Below, piece after piece: positions 19,834 to 30,431 of a stretch of DNA of 64,000 bases. Both the position numbers and the translations under genes were made by a program. Under the pieces are notes generated by a model. That model was not told where the DNA came from and searched no databases. It was given only the letters and a program-made list of their open reading frames with translations. Source of the DNA: Planomonospora sp. ID67723 (GTDB taxonomy: Bacteria > Actinomycetota > Actinomycetes > Streptosporangiales > Streptosporangiaceae); the NCBI RefSeq assembly GCF_015711605.1, contig NZ_JABTEZ010000001.1:2508001-2572000 (forward strand), given 5' to 3'. The first letter of the stretch is position 1; each line of letters begins with the position of its first letter.

Positions 19834-20401
19834 CCGCGGCGGCCTGACGTCGACGAAGATCGTCGTCGCGGGCGGGTTCGGCGTCGGCAAGACCACATTC
19901 GTGGGCGCCGTGTCCGAGATCCTCCCGCTGACCACGGAAGCCGTCATGACGGAGGCGAGTTCGGGGGTCGACGACCTCGGTCTCACGCCGACCAAGACGA
20001 CGACCACCGTCGCCATGGACTTCGGCCGCCTCTCGCTGGACAGCGACCTGATCCTGTACCTGTTCGGTACGCCGGGTCAGCACCGGTTCTGGTTCATGTG
20101 GGACGACCTGGTCCGCGGCGCCATCGGCGCGGTGGTCCTGATCGACACCCGCCGCCTGGCCGACGGCTTCCCGGCGATCGACTACTTCGAAGAGGCCAAG
20201 CTTCCCTTCGTGGTCGGCATCAACGGCTGGGACGGGCAGTTCCCGCACTCGGAGGAGGAGGTGCGGGAGGCCCTCGCGCTCGCCCCGCACGTCCCGATCG
20301 TGCGCACCGACGCCCGCTCCCGCGACTCCGTCAAGAGCACGCTCATCACGCTGGTCGAGCACGTCCTGCGGGTGCGCGCCGCCTACGGCATGTCGGTCTG
20401 A
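19814..20401 (+). CDS. cvnD: Conservon 1 small GTPase CvnD
   Basis: This 195-aa Ras-like GTPase has the P-loop GGFGVGKTT at residues 20-28, a switch I-like TTTVAMDFGR, and switch II GTPGQHRF near 85-92. Its G4 motif is NGWD (137-140) instead of NKxD, followed by TDARSRDSVK. These proteins are MglA-like and are expected to cycle on a membrane complex with CvnA/B/C. GTG 19814 lies inside the end of cvnC; its ribosome binding site (AAAGGG) is cvnC coding sequence. A 40-bp palindrome after the stop ends the operon. Confidence 0.93.
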   Translation: MDFAGSNRGGLTSTKIVVAGGFGVGKTTFVGAVSEILPLTTEAVMTEASSGVDDLGLTPTKTTTTVAMDFGRLSLDSDLILYLFGTPGQHRFWFMWDDLVRGAIGAVVLIDTRRLADGFPAIDYFEEAKLPFVVGINGWDGQFPHSEEEVREALALAPHVPIVRTDARSRDSVKSTLITLVEHVLRVRAAYGMSV

Positions 20402-20402
20402 C

Positions 20403-20442
20403 CCTTGCCCGGTACGGCTCCGCGGAGCCGTACCGGGCAAGG
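20403..20442. terminator. Bidirectional terminator, 40-bp perfect palindrome
   Basis: The arms 20403-20422 and 20423-20442 are exact reverse complements with no spacer (centre CTCCGCGGAG). It lies between convergent cvnD and betA and can serve both. On RNA the inner few bases would form the loop. Confidence 0.8.
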
Positions 20443-20456
20443 CGCGGACGGACGGC

Positions 20457-22085
20457 TCACCCGGCGTGGCGGTAGAACTCCACGTGCTCGGGGGGCAGGG
20501 GGGTGTTGCCGATGATGAGGTCGGCGGCCTTCTCGGCCAGCATCATCACGGGTGCGTAGATGTTGCCGTTCGTGACGTACGGCATGGCCGAGGCGTCCAC
20601 CACGCGCAGGCCCTCGACGCCGTGGACCCGCATGTCGGCCGGGTCGACCACCGCCGTCTCGTCGGTGCCCATCCGGCAGGTGCACGAGGGGTGCAGGGCG
20701 GTCTCGCCGTCGCGGGCGACCCAGTCGAGGATCTGCTCGTCGCTCTCCACGGACGGGCCGGGAGAGATCTCGCCGCCGTCGAACTCGGCGAAGGCCGGCT
20801 GGGAGAGGATCTCCCTGGTCTTGCGGATCGCCTCGACCCACTCGCGGCGGTCCTGCGCGGTGGACAGGTAGTTGAACCGCAGGGCGGGCTTGTCGCGGGG
20901 GTCGGCGCTCCTGATCCGCACGCTGCCGCGCGAGTCGGAGTACATCGGGCCGATGTGGACCTGGTAGCCGTGGCCGGAGGCCGGGGCGGAGCCGTCGTAG
21001 CGGATCGCGATCGGCAGGAAGTGGAACATCAGGTTCGGGTAGGCCACCTCGTCGTTGGAGCGGATGAAACCGCCCGCCTCGAAGTGGTTGCTCGCCCCCG
21101 GCCCCGAACGCCGCAGCAGCCAGTCCGCGCCGATGAACGGCCGCCGCCACATCGCCAGCGACGGCGCCATGGACACGGGCTTGAGGCAGGCGTGCTGGAC
21201 GTAGACCTCCAGGTGGTCCTGGAGGTTCTCGCCCACCCCGGGCAGGTGGTGCACGACCTCGATCCCCAGCCGTTTGAGCAGGTCCGCGTCGCCGACGCCG
21301 GACAGCTGCAGGAGCTGGGGGGAGTTGATCGCGCCGCCGCAGAGGATCACCTCGCCCGCGCGCACGCGCTTTCCGTCGAACTCGACCCCGACCGCCCGCT
21401 TCCCGTGGAATATGACCTTCGAGACGTGGGTCCGGGTCCGCACGGTGAGGTTGGGCCTGCCCATCACCGGGTGCAGGTAGGCACGGGCGGCGCTCAGCCG
21501 GCGGCCCCGGTGGAGATTGCGGTCGAAGGCGGCGAAGCCCTCCTGGCGGAAGCCGTTCACGTCGTCGGTGAGCGGGTACCCGGCCTGCTGCACCGCCGCG
21601 AAGAACGCCTCGAACAGCGGGCCGGAGGCCGGGCCGCGCTCCAGCGTCAGCGGCCCGTCGTGTCCGCGGAAGCCGGTCGAGGGGTCGGCGAGGCAATTCT
21701 CCATGCGCTTGAAGTACGGCAGGCAGTGGGCGTAGTCCCAGGACTCCATGCCGGGGTCGGCCGCCCACCGCTCGTAGTCCAGCGGGTTGCCGCGCTGGAA
21801 GATCATGCCGTTGATGCTGCTGGAGCCGCCGAGCACCTTGCCGCGGGCGTGGTAGACGCGGCGGCCGTTCATGTGGGGCTCGGGCTCGGACTCGTACTTC
21901 CAGTCGTAGAACCGGTTGCCGATGGGGAACATCAGCGCGGCCGGCATGTGGATGAACACGTCCCACCGGTAGTCGGACCGGCCCGCCTCCAGCACCAGCA
22001 CCCGGGCCGAAGGGTCGGCGCTCAGCCGGGCGGCCAGGGCGCAGCCGGCGGAACCGCCGCCGACGATGACGTAGTCGTAGCTCAA
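20457..22085 (-). CDS. betA: Choline dehydrogenase-like GMC oxidoreductase
   Basis: This 542-aa flavoprotein has an N-terminal FAD motif VGGGSAG (G9-x-G11-xx-G14), GMC signature 1 ([12 protein letters not shown]), GMC signature 2 ([15 protein letters not shown]), the catalytic-region HPSCTCRMG and a C-terminal [15 protein letters not shown]. It would oxidise choline to betaine aldehyde (and perhaps on to betaine). I chose TTG 22085 because it overlaps the stop of the betaine-binding gene by 4 bp and puts DYVIVGGG at residue 4; the frame upstream is the binding protein in another phase. Synthesis and uptake of betaine are thus linked. No betaine aldehyde dehydrogenase is adjacent. Confidence 0.88.
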   Translation of the reverse strand: MSYDYVIVGGGSAGCALAARLSADPSARVLVLEAGRSDYRWDVFIHMPAALMFPIGNRFYDWKYESEPEPHMNGRRVYHARGKVLGGSSSINGMIFQRGNPLDYERWAADPGMESWDYAHCLPYFKRMENCLADPSTGFRGHDGPLTLERGPASGPLFEAFFAAVQQAGYPLTDDVNGFRQEGFAAFDRNLHRGRRLSAARAYLHPVMGRPNLTVRTRTHVSKVIFHGKRAVGVEFDGKRVRAGEVILCGGAINSPQLLQLSGVGDADLLKRLGIEVVHHLPGVGENLQDHLEVYVQHACLKPVSMAPSLAMWRRPFIGADWLLRRSGPGASNHFEAGGFIRSNDEVAYPNLMFHFLPIAIRYDGSAPASGHGYQVHIGPMYSDSRGSVRIRSADPRDKPALRFNYLSTAQDRREWVEAIRKTREILSQPAFAEFDGGEISPGPSVESDEQILDWVARDGETALHPSCTCRMGTDETAVVDPADMRVHGVEGLRVVDASAMPYVTNGNIYAPVMMLAEKAADLIIGNTPLPPEHVEFYRHAG

Positions 22086-23020
22086 CTGGGCACCCAGTCC
22101 TTCCAGACGATCTCGTTGGCCTCGATCCACTTGCGGGCCGCCTGCTCGGCGCTGAGCCCGTTGTCCGCCATGTCGTTGGCGACGGCGTTCTGCTGGTCGT
22201 TCGTCCAGACGAAGTTACGCACCAGCTCGTAGGCCTTGCCGCCGGTGTCGGCGAACCTCCTGCTCACGATCTTGTCGAGCAGATAGGGAGGGTAGTCGCA
22301 CCCGACCTTCGCGGCGTCGGCGTCGCAGCCGATCGCGTAGGGAGGAAGGTTGATCTTGACGAGTTTCAGCTGGGTGAACAGCCACTGCGGCTCGTAGAAG
22401 TACATGAGCAGCGCTTCGCGCCGTTCCGTGGCGCGTCTGGCGGCCTTTATCAGCGCGTCCTCGCTGCCCGAGTAGACGACCTTGTAGTCGAGCCCGAGAT
22501 TGCGCACCAGGGCCTCGTCGTTGGTGACGTAGGACGGGTCCCCGTCAAGGATCTGTCCTAAATCACCTGTTTTGCTGGTCCGAAACAGGTGGGCGTACTT
22601 ATTGAGATTCCGCCAGTCGGTGATGTCGGGATATTTCTCGACCATCCACTGGGGGACATACCATCCGATAATCCCCTTGTTGCCGTTTCGTCCGGCGGAG
22701 ACGGCGACCTTCTTCTCCTCGATGTAGGTCTTCTTCTCCGCCTCGCGCCCCCAGTTCTCCACGATGACGTCCACGGTGCCCTTCTCGAGGCCCTCCCAGG
22801 ACTGGGCCTCGGTGAGCTCCACCGTCTTCACCTCGTAGCCGAGCTTCTCCTCCAGGAGCTCGCCGAGGACCGCGGCGCTGGCCCGGTAGCCGACCCAGTC
22901 GTTGACGGCGATCCGCACGGTGCCGCCGGTCTTCTCCGGGGCGGCCTGCGGCCCGCTGCACGAGGTGAGCAGGAGCAGCGCCGCGAGGCCCGCGGCGAGT
23001 GTGGTGCCACGTCTCATCAT
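22082..23020 (-). CDS. Glycine betaine-type ABC substrate-binding lipoprotein (second copy)
   Basis: This 312-aa OpuAC/ProX-type binding protein has a short signal peptide ending in the lipobox LLTSC, so it should be a membrane-anchored lipoprotein. Conserved blocks such as [24 protein letters not shown] and [12 protein letters not shown] match the neighbouring copy at 23135-24127. It is separated from that copy by a strong hairpin and is translationally coupled to betA (TTGA overlap). ATG 23020 follows GGAGGTAC. It may use the fused permease encoded upstream, giving the transporter a second specificity. Confidence 0.88.
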   Translation of the reverse strand: MMRRGTTLAAGLAALLLLTSCSGPQAAPEKTGGTVRIAVNDWVGYRASAAVLGELLEEKLGYEVKTVELTEAQSWEGLEKGTVDVIVENWGREAEKKTYIEEKKVAVSAGRNGNKGIIGWYVPQWMVEKYPDITDWRNLNKYAHLFRTSKTGDLGQILDGDPSYVTNDEALVRNLGLDYKVVYSGSEDALIKAARRATERREALLMYFYEPQWLFTQLKLVKINLPPYAIGCDADAAKVGCDYPPYLLDKIVSRRFADTGGKAYELVRNFVWTNDQQNAVANDMADNGLSAEQAARKWIEANEIVWKDWVPS

Positions 23021-23095
23021 GTACCTCCAGGGTGGAGGGCCGCGGCCATCCGGTCCGCACCGGCCGGGACGCGGGAGCCGTACGGCCTCCGGGAG

Positions 23096-23126
23096 GGCCC
23101 GGCGAGCGGTGGCCGCCCGCCGGGCC
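23096..23126 (-). terminator. Hairpin between the two betaine-binding genes
   Basis: The outer arms 23096-23104 and 23118-23126 (GGCCCGGCG / CGCCGGGCC) and inner arms 23106-23109 / 23113-23116 form one long stem with a single A-C mismatch and a 3-nt loop. It starts 8 bp after the stop of the first binding-protein gene (minus strand), so it should limit read-through into the second copy and betA. Confidence 0.7.
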
Positions 23127-23134
23127 GGGTCACG

Positions 23135-24127
23135 TTACTTCGGGATCCAGGCGGCCCAGACCGTCGGGTTGGCGTCGACCCACTTCTTGGCCGCGTCCTC
23201 GGCGGACATGCCGTTGTTGGTGATGTCGTTGGCCACCGCGTTCTGGTGCTCGTTGGTCCAGCTGAAGTTCTTGACCAGCTCGTAGGCCTTGCCGCCGGTC
23301 TCGGCGAACTTCTTGCTCACGATCTTGTCGAGGTCCAGCTCGGCGTAGTCGCAGGCGACCTTCTTGGGGTCGGCGTCGCACCCGTCGGTGTACGGCGGCA
23401 GGTTGACCCGGGCCAGCTCGACCTTGTTGAACAGCCAGTGCGGGTCCCAGAAGTAGAACAGCAGCGGCTTCTTCTGCTGCTGGGCCTGGGTGGCGGACTC
23501 GATCAGGGCCGCCTCGCTGCCGCCCACGACCACCTTGTAGTTCAGCTTCAGGTTCTCGATGATCGCTTTCTCGTTGCTCACGTAGGAGGGGTCGCCGAAG
23601 AGCAGCTGCCCCTTGTCGCCGGATTCGGAGGTCTTGAACAGCTCGGCGTACTTGTTCAGGTTCTTGTAGTCGGTGATGCCGGGGTACTCGTCGGCCATCC
23701 ACTTGGGGATGTACCAGCCGATGACCCCCTTGTTGCCGGTGGAGCCGGCCTCGACGGCGACCTTCTTCTCCTCGATGAAGGTCTTTTTCAGGTCCGCGTG
23801 GCCCCAGTTCTCCACGATGACGTCGACGTCGCCGGTCTCGAAGCCCTCCCAGGAGACCTGTTCGGCGAGCTCCTTCTTCTCGACCGTGTAGCCGAGCTTC
23901 TCCTCCAGGAGATGGGTGATCACCGCGGCGCTGGCCTCGTAGCCGGCCCACGGGTTGATGGCGATCTTCACGGTGCCGCCTCCGGCGGGCGCCGACGATC
24001 CGGCGGCGCCCGCGGACGGCTGCGCGGAACCGGTGCCGGTGTCCACCGTGGCCCCGCCGCAGCCGGCGGCGGCCAGCCCCAGCGTGAGCACGCCGGCGAG
24101 CAGCCGGATCCGGTGTGCGATCCTCAT
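23135..24127 (-). CDS. Glycine betaine-type ABC substrate-binding lipoprotein (first copy)
   Basis: This 330-aa OpuAC-type binding protein has the signal peptide MRIAHRIRLLAGVLTLGLAA and the lipobox AAGC, then a Ser/Ala/Gly linker of about 30 residues. The blocks [25 protein letters not shown] and KGVIGWYIPKWM define the family. ATG 24127 has an AAGAGGA site. It follows the permease gene by 14 bp and is the last gene of the proV-permease-binding protein operon, ahead of a hairpin. Likely ligand is glycine betaine or a related compatible solute. Confidence 0.9.
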   Translation of the reverse strand: MRIAHRIRLLAGVLTLGLAAAGCGGATVDTGTGSAQPSAGAAGSSAPAGGGTVKIAINPWAGYEASAAVITHLLEEKLGYTVEKKELAEQVSWEGFETGDVDVIVENWGHADLKKTFIEEKKVAVEAGSTGNKGVIGWYIPKWMADEYPGITDYKNLNKYAELFKTSESGDKGQLLFGDPSYVSNEKAIIENLKLNYKVVVGGSEAALIESATQAQQQKKPLLFYFWDPHWLFNKVELARVNLPPYTDGCDADPKKVACDYAELDLDKIVSKKFAETGGKAYELVKNFSWTNEHQNAVANDITNNGMSAEDAAKKWVDANPTVWAAWIPK

Positions 24128-24141
24128 GCGATCCTCTTCTT

Positions 24142-26102
24142 TCAGGTGGTGGTGCGGAGGGAGGGGCGCGCGTCGGCGCCCTGCGTGATCCGGTCGAGCA
24201 TGATGCCGAGCAGTACCGTCGCCGCCCCGGCGGCGAAACCCATGCCGAAGTCGGCGCGCTGGGAGAAGCCGGAGACGACGTCGTAGCCGAGGCCGCCCGC
24301 GCCGACCAGCCCGCCGACCACGACCATGGCGAGCGTCATGACGATGCCCTGGTTGACGGCGAGCATGATCGCCCGGCGGGCCATCGGCAGCCGCACCTTC
24401 CGCAGCAGCTGCCATCCGGTGGAGCCGCAGGAGCGCGCGGCCTCGACCGCGGCCGGGGCGACGTTCCTGATCCCGTCCTCGACCAGGCGGATGACCGGGG
24501 GCACCGCGTAGATCACCGAGGCGAAGACGGCGGTGAACCGGGTCGCGCCGAACAGCGCCAGCGCGGGCAGCAGGTAGACGAAGGCGGGCATGGTCTGCGC
24601 GGCGTCGAGCAGCGGACGTTGCACGGCGGCGAACCACGGGGAACGGGCCGCCGCGATGCCGAGCAGCACCCCGATGAGCAGGGTCAGCGCCACCGCCACG
24701 AGCACGGTGGTGAGCGTCTCCATGGTGTGCTGCCACAGGCCGATCAGGGCCGTGGCGAGCAGGCAGCCCACGGCGACGGCGGCGGGCCGGGGTCCACCGG
24801 CCCGCCACGCGACCGCGAGCACGACCGCCGCGGCGAGCCACCAGGGTGCGCCGGTGAGCACGGACTGCAGCGGGTTGAGCAGTGCCTCTGTGGTGAGGTT
24901 CCGGATCGCCTCGGTCACGCCGTACCAGGAGAACTTGGCCGCCTCCACGGCCTCGTTGACCGGCCCGGCGAGGCGGAGCACCCAGTCGGAGGGGAACTCC
25001 GCGGGCAGGACGCGGCCCAGTGCGAGACCGGCCAGGGCCGCCGCGGCCGCGGAGACCCAGCGGGCGCGGGAGGCGGTCCGGCTCCGCGCGGCGCCGTACG
25101 GCGGGCGTGCCGCGGCGGACGTGGTCACCCGGTCGAGCACGATCGCCATGACCACGATGGCCAGGCCGGCCGGGAGCATCACGCCCACGTTGGCCCGGGT
25201 CAGCCCCCGGATGATGTCCGACCCCAGGCCCGGGGCGGCGATCAGCGCCGCGATCACCACCATGGACAGCGCCATCATGATGGTCTGGTTGACGGCCAGG
25301 CCGATGGTGGCGCGCGCCATCGGCAACTCGACCTTGCGCAGGGTCTGCCCGCGGGTCGTGCCCATGGAGAAGGAGGCCTCGACGGCGGTGGGGGAGATCT
25401 GTCCGATCGCCAGCGCGGTGATGCGGATCGCGGGCGGGATCGAGTAGATCATCGTGGCGACCGCGGCCGAGGCGGGGCCGATCTGGAAGAACAGCACCAT
25501 AGGTGCCAGGTAGGCGAAGGTCGGCATGATCTGCATGACGTCGAGGACCGGGTCGAGCAGGCGGCGCAGGCGAGGGGAGTGGCCCGCCCAGATCCCCAGC
25601 GGCAGGCCGGCGGCGAGGGAGAGCAGGACCGCGGTGAGCACGAGCGCGAGCGTGGCGACGCTCGCCTCCCACACGCCCAGGACGCCGAACGAGCCGAATC
25701 CCAGCGCGGCGATCAGTCCGATCCGCCACCCGCCGGCCAGCAGGCCGAGCCCGGCCGCGATCCCGGTCAGGCCCGTCCACCCGGGGGCGGAGAGCGCCAG
25801 GTGGAGCAGGTCGTAGAGGCCCCCGACGAACAGGCGAACGTAGTTGACGAAGAACAGGAAGACCGGGCTCTGGTTGCGGTTGGCGTCCACCCAGGCCCGC
25901 ACGTCGTTGACGAGCTGGAACGGGGCGGCCTCGGCGTCGTGGGGCAGGGTCGCGGTCCCCCGGAAGGCGAGGTAGGCGGCGGTCGCCGCGACGATCCCGG
26001 CGAGCGGGAGCACCCAGCGCGGCGGCCGCACGGCCCGGCGGCGGGCGGAGGGCGCGGGAGGCCGGGGCGCCTGGACGGGCGGGGCGGGGGGCGCGTGGGA
26101 GG

Positions 26103-26106
<4 letters not shown>
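24142..26106 (-). CDS. Betaine ABC permease, two ProW-like domains fused
   Basis: This 654-aa protein carries two full ProW-type permease units in tandem. Each has its own EAA loop: [20 protein letters not shown] near residue 240 and [20 protein letters not shown] near 552. Both are followed by MARxxxxLAVNQ. Single-domain ProW proteins are about half this size and work as dimers, so this fusion supplies both halves. The first ~33 residues are Pro/Ala/Arg-rich and cytoplasmic. ATG 26106 overlaps the proV stop (ATGA). The halves differ clearly in sequence, so the fusion is not recent. Confidence 0.9.
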
Positions 26107-27218
<1,112 letters not shown>

Positions 27219-27262
27219 AGCTCGGCGCCCGGATTCCGTGAGGGTACGGGCGCAGGGGGAAC

Positions 27263-27279
27263 GATAAGACGGTTTTATC
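27263..27279. promoter_or_regulatory. 17-bp palindromic operator before proV
   Basis: GATAAGACGGTTTTATC is symmetric at 14 of its 16 non-central positions (GATAA-n-AC-n-GT-n-TTATC). It begins 45 bp before the proV start. On the minus strand TTGTTA about 18 nt ahead of TATCGT could be a promoter that this site would overlap. The regulator is not encoded nearby, as far as I can tell. Confidence 0.5.
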
Positions 27280-27371
27280 CGGAATAACAATGTTGTGATC
27301 TTCTGGAGACCGCCGCGCCTCTGTTGCGTTACGGCGGAGGGCGGATGTGGAACGGTACAAACGGTCATAAG

Positions 27372-27398
27372 GGTATGGAAAATACCTAAGCGGGTATT
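27372..27398. promoter_or_regulatory. Alternating GGTAT/ATACC half-sites
   Basis: Three half-sites alternate in orientation: GGTAT (27372-27376), AATACC (27381-27386) and GGTATT (27393-27398). The last two form a perfect 6-bp inverted repeat with a 6-nt spacer; the first two form a 5-bp repeat with a 5-nt spacer. This could let a dimer choose between two positions. It lies about 180 bp before cvnA and 150 bp before proV. Confidence 0.4.
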
Positions 27399-27575
27399 CG
27401 GTCATCCGCAATTTAAGTTTCAATCGCCAAATGGAGCTCCAGGTTCTCAGGCTGCCCGTGGCACAGGAGGCATTTGGGTGGCTATGGTCGGTGTTCTTCA
27501 CTGGTAGAGGTGTGCTCGAATTGTCGTTAGTGCGGCTAATTCGGCCAGCGAGTTCACGCCGAGAGGCAGTCGTCG

Positions 27576-30428
27576 GTGAGTTCGGTGAGTACAGACAGAA
27601 CCCGGGACGCGGGCAGCGGACTCCGCCTGCGCAACTGGCGGGTGCGTTCCCGGCTGGTCGCGCTCATCCTGATCCCGACCGCCGCCGCGGTGCTGCTCGG
27701 CGGCGTCCAGGTCGTCGCGTCGATGAGCGCCGCCGCCGACTACCAGCGGGTCAACGACCTGGCCCGGCTCTCGGACCACATCGGCGCCCTCACCCACGAG
27801 CTGGCCGAGGAACGTGACCGCACCGCCTGGTTCATCGCCCTGGGCCGCCCGGAACGCGGCGTGAAGGGGGTGCGCGACCAGATGGACGCGGTGGACTCCG
27901 TCTCCACCCGCGTCCGGGACGGCGGCGTCCTGCTCGGTGACGCGGCGGGGGGCCGCACCGGTGACGAGATCCGGGCCGCGCTGGCCCGGCTGGAGGCCCT
28001 GGCGCCGTTGCGCGACCAGGCGCTGGAGGGGAAGCTGCTGCCCGACGCCGCCGTCGACGCCTACACCCTCGTGATCGCCGACCTCCTGTCCCTCCACGAC
28101 GAGCTCGGCAAGGGCAGCTCCGACGACCTGCTGTTCGGCCAGGCCCTCACCCTGGACGCCCTCGCCCGGGCCAAGGAGAACCTCTCCCTCCAGCGGGCCC
28201 TGCTCTCGGTGGTACTGGTCACGGGGCGCTTCGAGCAGGAGCAGATGGAGAAGTTCCTCGGCGCGCTCTCCTCCGAGCAGAACGAGCGCCGGGCCTTCGC
28301 GGCGGAGGCGGGCACCGCCGAACGGCGCTTCTTCGACGAGACCGTCAACGGGCTCACCGCCGACCGGGCCGACTTCCTGCGGGAGCTCGTCCTGCTGCGC
28401 GCCTCCTCCGGAGCATCCCTCAAGGGACTGGACCTGGCCCAGAAGGACGACGCCCGGGAATGGTACGAGGCGGTGTCGGTGACGATCGACCGGATGCGCG
28501 CCGTCGAACAGCGGCACGCCGAGGGGATCGTCATCCGCAGCCAGGAGCTCGGCGACGCCGAGCAGAACCGCGCCCTGCTGGTCGCCGGATCGGTGGCGGG
28601 GCTGCTGCTGGCCGTCCTGCTGATCACCACCGGTGTCGCACGCTCGCTGGTCCGGCCGCTGCGGCGGCTGCGCAGGGAGGCGCTGGAGGTGGCCGGGGAC
28701 CGGTTGCCCGCCTACGTCCAGCGGGTGCGGGAGTCGGGTGACAGCGAGCTCGCCACCGAGGTGCCGCCGATCGGGATCCTCTCCCGCGACGAGATCGGCG
28801 AGGTGGCCCGGGCGTTCGACGAGGTCCACCGCGAGGCCGTACGGCTGGCGGGAGACGAGGCCAGGCTGCGCAACACGGTCAACGCGATGTTCGTCAACCT
28901 CTCCCGCCGGAGCCAGACGCTGGTGGAGCGCCAGCTCACCCTGGTGGAGCGGCTGGAGCGCGGCGAGCGCGACGACAACCGCCTGGCCGACCTGTTCAAG
29001 CTGGACCACCTGGCCACCCGCATGCGCCGCAACAGCGAGAACCTGCTCGTCCTCGCCGGGCAGGAGGTGGCGCGGCGCTGGCGGCAGCCGGTCGAGGTGA
29101 TGGACATCGTCCGGGCCGCCCTGTCGGAGGTGGAGAACTACGACCGGGTGGTCACCCGGATCCAGTCGGAGGCGGCCGTCGCGGGACCGGCGGTGAGCGA
29201 CGTGGTCCACCTGCTCGCCGAACTGGTGGAGAACGCCGTGGCGTTCTCTCCGGGGGAGAGCAAGGTCGTGGTCTCCAGCAGCCGGATCGACGGCGGCGGA
29301 GTGATGATCTCGGTGACCGACCAGGGCATCGGGATGACCCCCGAGGAGCTCGCCGAGGTCAACGCGCGGCTGACCTCCCCCCAGGCCGCCGACGCCTCCG
29401 TGGCCCGCCGGATGGGCCTGTTCGTGGTCGGCCGCCTGGCGCTCAAGCACGGCATCCGGGTCCAGCTCCGCCCCCAGGACTCCGGCCTGACCGCGATGGT
29501 CCTGCTCCCCGAGTCCCTCCTCGCCCCCCTGCCCGGCCCGGCCGTCCCCACCGCTCCCGCCGCCCCCGGATCCGTGTTCGGCGCGGCGCCGGGCTCCCCG
29601 TTCGCGAGCGGGCCGCCCTTCCGGGAGGCGCCGGCCGCGGTCCCCCCCGCCGCGCAGGCCGTGCCCTCCCAGACGAGGCCGCCCGGTGCGACCGGTCCCA
29701 GCGTGTGGGACCCGGCGGCCCGTGCCGGGACCCGGAGCGGAGACCGCCTCCCTCCGCCCCCCGGTCCGCTCGACCGTTCCACGCCGGCTCCCCGGGACGG
29801 GGCGGGGCCGTTCGACCGTCCCCCCGCTCCCTACGGGGAGTCCGGGCCGCTCGGCCGTTCCGCCGCCGGTCCCGGCGAGGAGCTCGGGCCGTTCGACCGC
29901 TTCATGACGAGCTCCCGCGAGGTGTCCCGCCCGCCGGAGCGCTTCCTGACCTCCGGTGAGTCGGCCGAGACCGGACCGCTGCCCCGGGTGGAGACCTCGG
30001 CGCTGGACTCCGGAGGCGAGTACCTGCCGATCTTCGCCTCGGTCGAGTCCGGCTGGTTCCGTACGGTCGACCGCGCTGCGGACGAGGAGCAGGTCCCACC
30101 CGGAGACGCCGCCCCGGCGGCGTCCGCGCCCCCGGCCGGGGACACGTGGTCGTCCCCGGCGGACAGCGGCTGGCAGGCGGCCAGGGCCGCGAGCGACCCC
30201 GCCTACGGGGGCCTGACCTCCTCCGGCCTGCCCCGGCGCACCCCCAAGGCCAACCTGGTGCCGGGCTCGGTGACTCCCGCGAGCCCGGCCGGCCCCGTGC
30301 CGCAGGCGCAGGTCCGGCCGCCGCTGCCCGGGCAGCCGATCTCGGCCGATCGGGTGCGCAGCCGGTTGTCGAGTTTCCAGCAGGGTGTGCGCCGGGCCCG
30401 CAACGAGCTCCCGAACCGGGAGAGCTGA
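27576..30428 (+). CDS. cvnA: Conservon 2 sensor kinase-like protein CvnA (in reduced conservon)
   Basis: This 950-aa protein has the same design as the other CvnA copies. It begins LRLRNWRVRSRLVALI, with TM1 near 25-47, a NIT-type outer domain, TM2 near 334-358 and a HAMP-like linker. MFVNLSRRSQTLVERQ lies near 436, LDHLATRMRRNSENLLVLAG near 476, N-box ELVENAVAFSP near 550 and DQGIGM near 584. The Pro-rich tail contains EYLPIFASVESGWF near 815 and the conserved RLSSFQQGVRRARNE end. It is followed 3 bp later by a cvnC gene only: neither cvnB nor cvnD is present. GTG 27576 was chosen by analogy with the other copies. Confidence 0.9.
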   Translation: MSSVSTDRTRDAGSGLRLRNWRVRSRLVALILIPTAAAVLLGGVQVVASMSAAADYQRVNDLARLSDHIGALTHELAEERDRTAWFIALGRPERGVKGVRDQMDAVDSVSTRVRDGGVLLGDAAGGRTGDEIRAALARLEALAPLRDQALEGKLLPDAAVDAYTLVIADLLSLHDELGKGSSDDLLFGQALTLDALARAKENLSLQRALLSVVLVTGRFEQEQMEKFLGALSSEQNERRAFAAEAGTAERRFFDETVNGLTADRADFLRELVLLRASSGASLKGLDLAQKDDAREWYEAVSVTIDRMRAVEQRHAEGIVIRSQELGDAEQNRALLVAGSVAGLLLAVLLITTGVARSLVRPLRRLRREALEVAGDRLPAYVQRVRESGDSELATEVPPIGILSRDEIGEVARAFDEVHREAVRLAGDEARLRNTVNAMFVNLSRRSQTLVERQLTLVERLERGERDDNRLADLFKLDHLATRMRRNSENLLVLAGQEVARRWRQPVEVMDIVRAALSEVENYDRVVTRIQSEAAVAGPAVSDVVHLLAELVENAVAFSPGESKVVVSSSRIDGGGVMISVTDQGIGMTPEELAEVNARLTSPQAADASVARRMGLFVVGRLALKHGIRVQLRPQDSGLTAMVLLPESLLAPLPGPAVPTAPAAPGSVFGAAPGSPFASGPPFREAPAAVPPAAQAVPSQTRPPGATGPSVWDPAARAGTRSGDRLPPPPGPLDRSTPAPRDGAGPFDRPPAPYGESGPLGRSAAGPGEELGPFDRFMTSSREVSRPPERFLTSGESAETGPLPRVETSALDSGGEYLPIFASVESGWFRTVDRAADEEQVPPGDAAPAASAPPAGDTWSSPADSGWQAARAASDPAYGGLTSSGLPRRTPKANLVPGSVTPASPAGPVPQAQVRPPLPGQPISADRVRSRLSSFQQGVRRARNELPNRES

Positions 30429-30431
30429 GAC

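Larger units (their letters stand above)
27219..27575. other. Divergent intergenic region between proV and cvnA of conservon 2
   Basis: This 357-bp region is locally A/T-rich. It holds the 17-bp palindrome at 27263-27279, alternating GGTAT/ATACC half-sites at 27372-27398, and TTAAGT at 27413-27418 before cvnA. No gene is visible; short frames here lack any recognisable features. Confidence 0.5.

Noticed and set aside
22086-22130. Upstream extension of betA
   Set aside because: The extra 15 codons overlap the betaine-binding gene and have no good start; TTG 22085 with stop overlap fits better.
27219-27368. Longer proV reading to 27368
   Set aside because: It crosses the palindrome and promoter region and its N terminus has no similarity to ProV.
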